From Chloroflexota bacterium (lineage in GTDB: Bacteria > Chloroflexota > DTOL01 > JACQYG01), in NCBI GenBank assembly GCA_016208345.1, contig JACQYG010000335.1, positions 1 to 5,833 on the forward strand: a stretch of 5,833 bases of DNA. Direction: 5' to 3'. This document shows positions 1 through 5,833 of the stretch, one piece after another (the first letter of the stretch is position 1; each line of letters opens with the position of its first letter). The notes under the pieces are model-generated. The model was not told the origin of the DNA and made no database searches. It worked only from the letters and a program-made list of their open reading frames with translations. Made by a program: the position numbers and the translations under genes.

Positions 1-2001
1 AAGCTCCTGGAGATGGAACGGCCCAGGGTGCGGCCCAAGTTCGCGCCCACGGCCTGGCTGGCGGCGGCGGTCGAAGAGGCCCAAAAGGAGGTGGCTCGCC
101 TGACCGAGCCAGCGTGGCGCCGGGCCCGGGTCCTTCAGGCCCTGTTGGAGGCCGGCGGGACGCTGGGCATGGCGGATCTGTGCGCTGTGGCCTCTTGCCC
201 GCGGGAGACGGTCCGCGCCATGGTGAAGAAAGCCATTCTAAAAATGGACGAGGCGGGCCAGCCAGTATCGCTGGCTCTGGGCCGTGAGCAAGTGGAGCAG
301 TTGATCCGGGATGCTGCTCGAGGTCCTAAGGGTGGCCAGGCCGGGGCTCTGGCTGCCCTCATCGCTCAGGCTGGTCCCCTGGAGCTGGCGGAACTGCACA
401 AGATCGCCGGCGCCTCCCGGGCCAACCTCCGGGCACTGGCGCGCAAGGGGCTGGTGGGCCTGGGAGAAAGGGAGGTCTGGCGCACCCCCAGGGCCCGCCT
501 TCCTTTACTAAAGAAAGCCCCGATCTTCACGCCCAGGCAGGAGCAGGCCTGGCAGGAGATCCAGAAAGAGCTGGCCACGGGGTCCAAGGTCGTCCTCTTG
601 CACGGCGTCACCGGGAGCGGGAAGACGGAGATCTACATCCGTGCCCTGGGAGAGGTGGGAAGGCAGGGGAGACAGGGCATCGTCATGGTGCCGGAGATAG
701 CGTTGACGCCTCAGACCATCCAGCGCTTTGTCTCCCGTTTCCCAGGGAGGGTGGCGGTGCTTCATTCCCGGCTATCGCTGGGCGAGCAATTCGATGAATG
801 GCGTAGGGCCCGGGATGGCTTGGTGGACGTGGTCATCGGCCCCCGGTCGGCGATCTTTGCGCCCCTGCCCCGCCTGGGCCTCATCGTCATTGACGAGGAG
901 CACGAGTGGACGTACAAACAGCAGGAGCACTCGCCGCGCTACCACGCCAGGGACGTGGCCCTGAAACTGGCAGAGCTCACCGGCGCCCTGGTGATCCTGG
1001 GCAGCGCCACGCCAGACATCGCCACCTATCAGCGGGCAAAGGAGGGGGAGTTCAAACTCCTGGAGCTGCCGGAGCGCATCAAAGTCGCGGGCCGGGAAGC
1101 GGGCGACCGGCGGGGCACCGCGACGTTTATCCTCTGCCGGGATTGCGGGTACGTGGTGCGCTGCAAGCGGTGCGCGGTACCCCTGGCTTACCATCAGATG
1201 GAGGACGATCTGGTTTGTCACCAGTGCAACTATCGTACCCTGGTCATGGATCAGTGTCCCAAGTGCTGGAGCCGCCGCATCCGCTACTTTGGCCTGGGCA
1301 CCCAAAAGGTGGAGGAAGAGGTGAGGAAGGCCTATCCCCAGGCCCGGGTGCTGCGCTGGGACTGGGACGTCACCCGGGGCAAGGATGCCCACGAGCGTAT
1401 CCTGGATCAGTTCCTCCGGCACCAGGCGGATATCCTGATCGGGACACAGATGATCGCCAAAGGGCTGGATCTACCCCTGGTGACCCTGGTGGGGGTGATC
1501 AGCGCCGACACGGCCTTACATCTGCCAGACTTTCGCACCGGCGAGCGCACCTATCAGTTATTGACCCAGGTGGCGGGGCGGGCTGGCCGCAGCCTCCTGG
1601 GCGGCAAGGTAATCATCCAGACCTACAACCCCGAGCACTATGCGGTTCAGGCCGCCCGGGATCAGGACTACGGGGCCTTCTTCCGGAAGGAACTGGCCTA
1701 CCGTGGCGAGCACGGCTATCCTCCCTACAATCAACTGGCTCGATTGGTCTATGCTCATCCGGTGGAGGAGAAAGGCCGGGCCGAGAGCGAGCGCCTGTCT
1801 CGGGCGTTACGCCAGCGCGTATCGCAACTGGGGCTGGCGAACTGCCAGGTGCTGGGCCCGGCACCGGCCTACGTGTCCAGGCTGCGGGGGAGGTATCGCT
1901 GGCAACTGGTAGTGCGTGCCGAGGACGTTCACCCTCTCTTGAGCGAGACACCCATCCCGCCGGGCTGGGTGGTAGACGTGGATCCGGTGAGCCTTTTGTG
2001 A
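1..2001 (+). CDS. priA: Primosomal protein N' (PriA), replication-restart DNA helicase, 5' end cut by window
   Basis: PriA recognises stalled or collapsed replication forks and D-loops in the cytoplasm and starts reloading of the replicative helicase. The frame is open from base 1; the first ATG is at 13 and residues are counted from it. The usual N-terminal 3'-DNA-end-binding domain of about 100 residues is absent and probably lies upstream. Residues 40-160 hold two similar helix-turn-helix-like segments (43-76 and 115-148). The helicase core shows Walker A GVTGSGKT (198-205), DEEH box (294-297), SAT (331-333), motif V GTQMIAKG (477-484) and motif VI QVAGRAGR (519-526). Eight zinc-ligand cysteines are present at 375, 378, 384, 387, 402, 405, 415 and 418. 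The C-terminal domain follows, from about PPYNQLARL (570). Oddity: LLELPERI (349-356) is joined by about nine residues to RRGTATF (366-372), where family members usually have around 50, so the VDMR and FLN segments are missing. Family identity is near certain; full helicase activity is doubtful. Confidence 0.95.
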   Translation, partial: KLLEMERPRVRPKFAPTAWLAAAVEEAQKEVARLTEPAWRRARVLQALLEAGGTLGMADLCAVASCPRETVRAMVKKAILKMDEAGQPVSLALGREQVEQLIRDAARGPKGGQAGALAALIAQAGPLELAELHKIAGASRANLRALARKGLVGLGEREVWRTPRARLPLLKKAPIFTPRQEQAWQEIQKELATGSKVVLLHGVTGSGKTEIYIRALGEVGRQGRQGIVMVPEIALTPQTIQRFVSRFPGRVAVLHSRLSLGEQFDEWRRARDGLVDVVIGPRSAIFAPLPRLGLIVIDEEHEWTYKQQEHSPRYHARDVALKLAELTGALVILGSATPDIATYQRAKEGEFKLLELPERIKVAGREAGDRRGTATFILCRDCGYVVRCKRCAVPLAYHQMEDDLVCHQCNYRTLVMDQCPKCWSRRIRYFGLGTQKVEEEVRKAYPQARVLRWDWDVTRGKDAHERILDQFLRHQADILIGTQMIAKGLDLPLVTLVGVISADTALHLPDFRTGERTYQLLTQVAGRAGRSLLGGKVIIQTYNPEHYAVQAARDQDYGAFFRKELAYRGEHGYPPYNQLARLVYAHPVEEKGRAESERLSRALRQRVSQLGLANCQVLGPAPAYVSRLRGRYRWQLVVRAEDVHPLLSETPIPPGWVVDVDPVSLL

Positions 2002-2003
2002 TC

Positions 2004-2010
2004 GAAGAGG
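2004..2010 (+). promoter_or_regulatory. Probable ribosome binding site for the MFS gene
   Basis: The purine-rich stretch GAAGAGG lies four bases before the ATG at 2015, in the 13-base gap after the priA stop codon. The spacing is shorter than ideal. It supports 2015 as the start and fits translation in an operon downstream of priA. Confidence 0.5.
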
Positions 2011-2014
2011 CGTC

Positions 2015-3355
2015 ATGACCACTGATGCTGCGTCCCCTTTACCAGTAAAGAACATCCTGAAAAACCGTCATTTCCTCCTGCTCTGGATGGCCCAGGCCGT
2101 CACCCAGGTGGCCCAGAACGCCGTGGGCTTCGTGGTGATGGTGATCGTCCAGGACCACACCCATTCCACCACCCAGACCAGCTTCGCCGTGCTTTCGTTC
2201 ATCATGCCCTCGGTGCTCTTCGGCATCCTGGCGGGGGTCCTGGTAGATCGGGCCGACAAACGGATGGTCCTGGTGGCCACCAACCTGTTGCGAGCAGGAG
2301 CCGTTTTGGGCTATTTCTTCACCGATGGGGCCTTCGCGCTATTCTTTCTGGTGACCTTTATTTTCTCCACCATCAGCCAGTTCTTTGGGCCAGCGGAGAT
2401 CGCGGCCATCCCGATGCTGGTACGGCGAGACCAGTTGATCACCGCCAACTCCCTCTTCCAGTTGACCGTTTCCGTCTCTCAGCTCCTGGGGTTCGTCCTC
2501 CTGGCCCCCCTGGTGATCAAGCTATTTGGCACCCAGGCCTTTGGGGTGAGGGTGTTTTTTTCCATCATCGCCGCCATCTATATCCTAGCCGCGCTCATGG
2601 TCTGGTTCCTGCCGCCGGACCGGGAGAAGCCCAAACCGCTCACCGGCGAGGAAGGGGGTACCCTGGTTCGGGGAGCGCTGGAAGAGATCGGCCAGGGCTG
2701 GCGTATCATCACCGGTGACCGTGCCACCTGGACGTCGGTATTGCAGCTCACCCTGATGTCCACCCTGCTCATGGCCCTGGCGCCACTGGCCACCGCCTTC
2801 GCCGAGAGTGTCATCCGGGTCAGGCCCGAGGACGCGGCCTATATCCTGGCGCCGGCGGGTCTCGGGGTCCTGGTGGGGACCCTGGCCATGCCCGGGCTGG
2901 CCCGCCGGTTTGCCAAGGGCACCCTGATCAACCTCGGCCTGGTATCAATGGGGCTGGGTTTGATGGCGCTGGCGGCGGTGAAGACCGGGGGAAGCTATCT
3001 CCTCTATAACGTCGTGGGCCGGATCATGGACACCGCCGGGCTTCACCAGGCCGTGGGCCTGGTGCCTATCGTCATGGTCTTAGCCTTCCTCCTGGGCCTG
3101 GAGTTTGCCAGCGTGAACATCCCGGCCCAGACGGTGCTCCAGGAGCGCTGCCCTCCCTCCTTCCGGGGCCGCATCTTCGCGGTATGGTTCGTGCTGAGCA
3201 ACGTGGCCTCCATCCTGCCCTTGATCTTCATCGGGGCCGTGGCCGATCTCATTGGGGTGAACAAGGTGATCCTGCTGATTGGAGTGGGGATCATGCTGTT
3301 CGGCCTGGCCAGCGTCCGGCACGACGTGGAGGAGCGGATCAGGGCGGTTGGGTAG
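2015..3355 (+). CDS. Major facilitator superfamily (MFS) transporter, EntS-like exporter type
   Basis: This 446-residue protein is a predicted inner-membrane secondary transporter, probably a proton-coupled exporter of an unknown small molecule. About twelve hydrophobic segments can be picked out, roughly at 18-46, 57-78, 83-103, 106-122, 143-170, 176-200, 241-263, 274-296, 303-322, 349-370, 386-410 and 414-433. A charged cytoplasmic loop at about 201-240 separates the two halves. The MFS motif A between segments 2 and 3 is present as GVLVDRADKR (74-83). The segment NIPAQTVLQERCPPSFRGRIFA (368-389) resembles the MFS_3 branch, which includes the enterobactin exporter EntS and many macrolide-efflux-like proteins. 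Length is normal for the family and the frame is intact. The gene starts 13 bases after priA, so the two are probably co-transcribed, but the context gives no substrate. Its last 17 bases overlap the convergent glycosyltransferase gene. Fold and family are well supported; the substrate is unknown. Confidence 0.9.
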   Translation: MTTDAASPLPVKNILKNRHFLLLWMAQAVTQVAQNAVGFVVMVIVQDHTHSTTQTSFAVLSFIMPSVLFGILAGVLVDRADKRMVLVATNLLRAGAVLGYFFTDGAFALFFLVTFIFSTISQFFGPAEIAAIPMLVRRDQLITANSLFQLTVSVSQLLGFVLLAPLVIKLFGTQAFGVRVFFSIIAAIYILAALMVWFLPPDREKPKPLTGEEGGTLVRGALEEIGQGWRIITGDRATWTSVLQLTLMSTLLMALAPLATAFAESVIRVRPEDAAYILAPAGLGVLVGTLAMPGLARRFAKGTLINLGLVSMGLGLMALAAVKTGGSYLLYNVVGRIMDTAGLHQAVGLVPIVMVLAFLLGLEFASVNIPAQTVLQERCPPSFRGRIFAVWFVLSNVASILPLIFIGAVADLIGVNKVILLIGVGIMLFGLASVRHDVEERIRAVG

Positions 3356-4490
3356 CCGCGATCATCTCCTGGTAGAGGCCCACCAACTTCTCGGCCTGGG
3401 TGGTGGAGGAGAAACGGCGACTCAGTTCCCGAGAAGACTGGCCCATGGCCTGGCGGAGCGGCTCGTCGGCCAGGAGCTTCAGGACGGCCTGGGCGTAGTC
3501 ATCATCTCCCTGGCCGATGAGGAAGCCGTTCTCTCCCGGGACGACGGCGGAGGCTACGGCTGGATCACGCACGGCCACAATGGGCAGGCCGGAGGCCAGA
3601 GCCTCCAACAGGACCATAGGGTGGACCTCGGTGGTGGAGGCGAAGACGAAAAGGTCGGCGTCGGCGTAGACCTGGGGCATCTCTCCCGGGGCAACATAGC
3701 CTGGGAAGAGCACCCTTTGGGCCAGCCCGAGCCCTGTTGCCAGAGCCACGAGCCTGTTCCTTTCCGGTCCGTCGCCCACGATGACCAGCCTCGCTGCTGG
3801 TCGGGAGCGCGCCACCTGGCCGAAGGCCCGGATCAGGAATTCGAGGTTTTTTTCCTTCCCCAGCCGTCCTACGGTGAGGAGGATCTCCTCCGCCTCGGCC
3901 AGGCCAAGCCGGGAGCGCAGAAGGCCTCTTGGTTGACCCTGAAAGCGTTCCACGTCCAGGCCGTTGTGGATCACCCGGATGGGCCTCTTAACGCCGTAAC
4001 CCAACAACAACTCCTTGATTTTCTCCGAGGGCGCCACCACCACGTCGCTGCGATTGCAGGCGAAGGCGCTGGCCCGCCGCGCCATCCCCGGCGTGATCAC
4101 CCGGCCGCCCAACACGTAGTGCACGTACTCCGGGAAAAGGGTGTGGTAGGTCTGAACCAGGGGAAGATGCCGCGCCCGCGCCACCTGGAAGGCCAGGATG
4201 CCCAGGCCGAATGGGGTGTGGGCGTGGAGCACGTCCAACCCCAGGCCGGCCGTACGGCGGAGGATATTTAGGGAAACGGGGCTAGCCACCCGATGTTCAG
4301 GCTGGAACAGAAATCGTATGGAGGGGACACGAAATATCCCCGGGCGTGTGTCCCGGTACTTGGGGATGGCCGGCGCGACGATGTAGACCCGGTGCCCCAG
4401 CCTCTCCAACGCCTGGGTGAGAATCGAGATCGAGGTGACGACCCCGTTGATCTGGGGCACGTAGGTGTCGGTGAAGAAACCGATATTCAT
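3339..4490 (-). CDS. Glycosyltransferase family 4 (GT-B fold), diacylglycerol glucosyltransferase-like
   Basis: This 383-residue protein is predicted to transfer a sugar from a nucleotide donor to an acceptor at the cytoplasmic face of the membrane. The start is secure because MNIGFFTDTYVPQINGVV (1-18) is the characteristic N-terminus of lipid-directed GT4 enzymes. The acceptor half contains HAHTPFGLG (89-97) and TYHTLFPEYVHYV (114-126), a block shared with alpha-monoglucosyldiacylglycerol synthases and the PimB/MgtA mannosyltransferases. VIHNGLDVERF (173-183) links to the donor half, which has VGRLGKEKNLEFLI (207-220; R209 and K214 are likely donor-phosphate contacts), IVGDGPER (237-244) and the EX7E pair E288/E296 followed by ALASGLPIVA. 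In that pair EVHP replaces the commoner ETQG. No transmembrane segment is evident. The start codon overlaps the stop of the upstream stress-protein gene in ATGA, with no strong ribosome site, so translation is probably coupled. A glycolipid-forming role is inferred; mannosyl transfer to another lipid is the main alternative. Confidence 0.88.
   Translation of the reverse strand: MNIGFFTDTYVPQINGVVTSISILTQALERLGHRVYIVAPAIPKYRDTRPGIFRVPSIRFLFQPEHRVASPVSLNILRRTAGLGLDVLHAHTPFGLGILAFQVARARHLPLVQTYHTLFPEYVHYVLGGRVITPGMARRASAFACNRSDVVVAPSEKIKELLLGYGVKRPIRVIHNGLDVERFQGQPRGLLRSRLGLAEAEEILLTVGRLGKEKNLEFLIRAFGQVARSRPAARLVIVGDGPERNRLVALATGLGLAQRVLFPGYVAPGEMPQVYADADLFVFASTTEVHPMVLLEALASGLPIVAVRDPAVASAVVPGENGFLIGQGDDDYAQAVLKLLADEPLRQAMGQSSRELSRRFSSTTQAEKLVGLYQEMIAATQPP
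4487..4490 (-). promoter_or_regulatory. ATGA stop/start overlap coupling the USP and glycosyltransferase genes
   Basis: Read on the minus strand, ATGA contains both the ATG of the glycosyltransferase gene (4490-4488) and the TGA of the universal stress protein gene (4489-4487). Immediately upstream there is no clear Shine-Dalgarno sequence, which points to termination-reinitiation coupling within one transcript. Confidence 0.7.
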
Positions 4491-5431
4491 CGCAGGGCCA
4501 CGATGAGGCTCCTGGCCCCCAGGAAGGTGGTCCAGACCCGCCTTAGCCCGGAGACCAGAGGGCCCTCGTAGCCTTTGACCATGATGACCGTCTTGGGACA
4601 GCGCTTGGCCACGCCCTCCGGCACGCTGCCAAAAAGGATCTGGCGGAACACCCCCTGGCGAGTGGCTCCCAGGATCACCAGGTCGTAATCCTTCACCTCT
4701 TTCAGTATGCCCTTCACCACGTTGCCGGCGATGATCACTTCCTGACGAATGCTCTTCTTCCCCCGAACGCCGGCCATGGTCCGGGCAATCATACGTCTGC
4801 CCTGCCCCTGGTCGGCGCCCTTGGCCACATGGAGCAGGGTGATCTCGGAATGGTAGACCTTGCTCAGGGCCATGGCCACGTTCAGGGCCAGCACGGCGTT
4901 CGGCCCTCCGGCGGTGGGCACCAGGATCCGCTGGATGGAGGTCAGGCCGTGGGATTTCACCACCGCCAGATCGCAGGGGGCCTCCTTGATGACGGGGTCC
5001 AGCACCTCTCCCAGCGACGTTCCCAGGGAGATGGAGCGGACCCGCCCTTGCCAGCCCATGACGATGAGCGAGGCATTCTCCTCCCTGGCGGTGTCTAGGA
5101 TACCCTGGGCGATGGAACCGGCCACCCGGGTGACGGTGTGCACTGGCGAGGGCAAACCACGGCCGTAATTCACGGCCTCCTCCATGATGCTGCGACGGCT
5201 CTCGGCCGAGCGTTTGCTCTCGTCGTCAATCCCATGGTTGAGGGTCGATACGATGTGCAGGGCGATGACCTCACCAGACCTCTGACTGGCCAAGGCCGCC
5301 GCCAGCTGGATCATGGCGCCGCAGGTCAGCGGATTGGCCACCGGCACCAGCACTCGAAAGGCGGTAGTGGGCCTGCCACCCAACTCGTCGCGGAAGACCA
5401 GATCTTCCTTTCCCTCTGTCGCCACGGTCAT
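4487..5431 (-). CDS. Tandem universal stress protein (two UspA domains)
   Basis: This 314-residue soluble protein has two UspA-type nucleotide-binding domains, which in characterised relatives bind ATP or AMP and act in stress survival or regulation. Domain 1 spans about 23-160, from FRVLVPVANP to APCDLAVVK, with its phosphate loop at MGWQGRVRSISLGTS (125-139). This keeps GxxG, but the gap to the final GT is two residues shorter than the usual GxxGx9G(S/T). Domain 2 spans about 165-286, from IQRILVPTAGG to PKTVIMVK, with LGATRQGVFRQILFGS (254-269). There the spacing is canonical but the second glycine is replaced by R258. The tail from about 287 (YEGPLVSGLRRVWTTFLG) resembles the linker after UspA domains in amino acid permease-UspA fusions, yet no permease is encoded here. 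The ATG at 5431 has a weak AGG (5439-5441) seven bases upstream. It lies 20 bases after the spermidine-synthase-like gene and overlaps the next gene by four bases. The fold is confident; nucleotide binding by each domain is inferred. Confidence 0.88.
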   Translation of the reverse strand: MTVATEGKEDLVFRDELGGRPTTAFRVLVPVANPLTCGAMIQLAAALASQRSGEVIALHIVSTLNHGIDDESKRSAESRRSIMEEAVNYGRGLPSPVHTVTRVAGSIAQGILDTAREENASLIVMGWQGRVRSISLGTSLGEVLDPVIKEAPCDLAVVKSHGLTSIQRILVPTAGGPNAVLALNVAMALSKVYHSEITLLHVAKGADQGQGRRMIARTMAGVRGKKSIRQEVIIAGNVVKGILKEVKDYDLVILGATRQGVFRQILFGSVPEGVAKRCPKTVIMVKGYEGPLVSGLRRVWTTFLGARSLIVALR

Positions 5432-5451
5432 GCTTTTGCCTAATAAAGAAT

Positions 5452-5833
5452 TCAGTGTCGACCCGACACATAACCCAGTATGATCTGATCGATGACCTGT
5501 TCCACCGGTGCCCTGTCATCGGTGAAGACCAGGCCCGAGGCAGTCACCGGGCGAATGCCCTGGGCCAGGGCCGATTCGGCCACCGAGCGCAAATTTGGAT
5601 CTAGTAAATTAACCAGGTTTGCCTGGAAGTTCTCCAGATTGGTGGCCTGGTTGGTGCCCACCACCATGCTGTTCCAACCGGTTGGAACGTCAATGACGAA
5701 GACGCTGGGGAACACGGCCCTCATGGTGGAGGCCAGGGCCTGGACCAGCCGGTCGTCGGTGGGAGTGCGGCCAGCGTTGATCATAGCCACGCCCCGAGGA
5801 GTCAAATGGTCCCGGACTTCCATGAAGAACTCC
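5452..5833 (-). CDS. Spermidine/spermine synthase-like protein, C-terminal part only
   Basis: The minus-strand frame is open to the right edge: codons for EFF precede the methionine at 5823, and EFFMEVRDHLTPRGV reads as continuous family sequence. This is therefore the last 126 residues of a longer protein rather than a small gene. The visible part matches the end of the Rossmann-like methyltransferase fold of spermidine-synthase-like proteins: LTPRGVAMINAGR, a following helix (DRLVQALASTMRAVFP), the strand VFVIDVP and NSMVVGTNQAT. It ends with GLVFTDDRAPVEQVIDQIILGYV, a typical terminal block of the group, often found in bacterial proteins with an N-terminal membrane domain. The S-adenosylmethionine-binding glycine-rich loop and the catalytic aspartate would lie outside the window, so true aminopropyltransferase activity cannot be judged. 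It is the first visible gene of the minus-strand cluster and stops 20 bases before the stress-protein gene. Confidence 0.8.
   Translation of the reverse strand, partial: EFFMEVRDHLTPRGVAMINAGRTPTDDRLVQALASTMRAVFPSVFVIDVPTGWNSMVVGTNQATNLENFQANLVNLLDPNLRSVAESALAQGIRPVTASGLVFTDDRAPVEQVIDQIILGYVSGRH

Noticed and set aside
13..15. ATG at 13 as the true priA start
   Set aside because: The frame is open to base 1, the protein would lack the conserved N-terminal DNA-binding domain, and the upstream sequence visible is too short to show a ribosome site. A start outside the window is more likely.
772..1422. Minus-strand open frame opposite priA (216 codons)
   Set aside because: It is antisense to the most conserved helicase region, with no ribosome site or domain that I recognise.
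906..2018. Long open frame on the plus strand inside priA (370 codons)
   Set aside because: It lies in another frame of the conserved PriA helicase. Its translation is rich in Gly, Pro and Arg with no recognisable domain, as expected for a shadow frame in GC-rich DNA.
3344..3359. Possible bidirectional terminator hairpin at the convergent gene ends
   Set aside because: Only a four-base stem (GCGG/CCGC) with an eight-base loop can be drawn, and there is no T-rich tract on either side.
3279..4271. Long plus-strand open frame opposite the glycosyltransferase gene (330 codons)
   Set aside because: The minus strand here encodes a clear GT4 enzyme with all expected motifs. The plus-strand translation is low in recognisable structure and rich in Gly, His and Gln, typical of an antisense shadow.
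5432..5451. AT-rich patch between the spermidine-synthase-like and USP genes as a promoter
   Set aside because: The gap is only 20 bases, with no paired -35 and -10 elements at proper spacing. Operon read-through is the simpler explanation.

Overview
This GC-rich, gene-dense window carries five protein-coding genes, two of them cut by the window edges. There are no RNA genes, mobile elements, CRISPR arrays or long intergenic gaps. The sequence suggests a bacterium, and my best guess is a member of the Chloroflexota. The hints are the C-terminal block of a spermidine-synthase-like protein ending in a DDRAPVEQ motif, a tandem universal stress protein whose tail looks like those fused to amino acid permeases, and the style of the PriA protein. 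This assignment is inferred from remembered family resemblance and was not tested by a search.

Plus strand, left half (1-3355): the 3' part of priA (replication-restart primosomal protein N', a superfamily 2 DNA helicase with a zinc-binding insert) runs in from the left edge. It is followed after 13 bases by a complete major facilitator superfamily (MFS) exporter-like gene. The spacing suggests co-transcription, although no functional link between the two is evident.

Minus strand, right half (3339-5833): three tightly packed genes read leftwards from the right edge. They are the C-terminal part of a spermidine/spermine synthase-like protein, a double-domain universal stress protein, and a family 4 glycosyltransferase resembling diacylglycerol glucosyltransferases. 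The first pair is separated by 20 bases and the second pair overlaps by the four bases ATGA, so this looks like one operon. Its promoter would lie to the right of the window.

The two gene groups converge, and their last coding bases overlap by 17 bases (3339-3355), leaving no room for a conventional intergenic terminator. The most notable oddity is in priA. The helicase core lacks roughly 40 or more residues between the first helicase lobe and the zinc-binding module, including the conserved VDMR-like and FLN segments, although the reading frame stays open. A second oddity is a tandem duplication of a helix-turn-helix-like segment in the N-terminal part of the same protein. I found no convincing previously undescribed multi-gene system.
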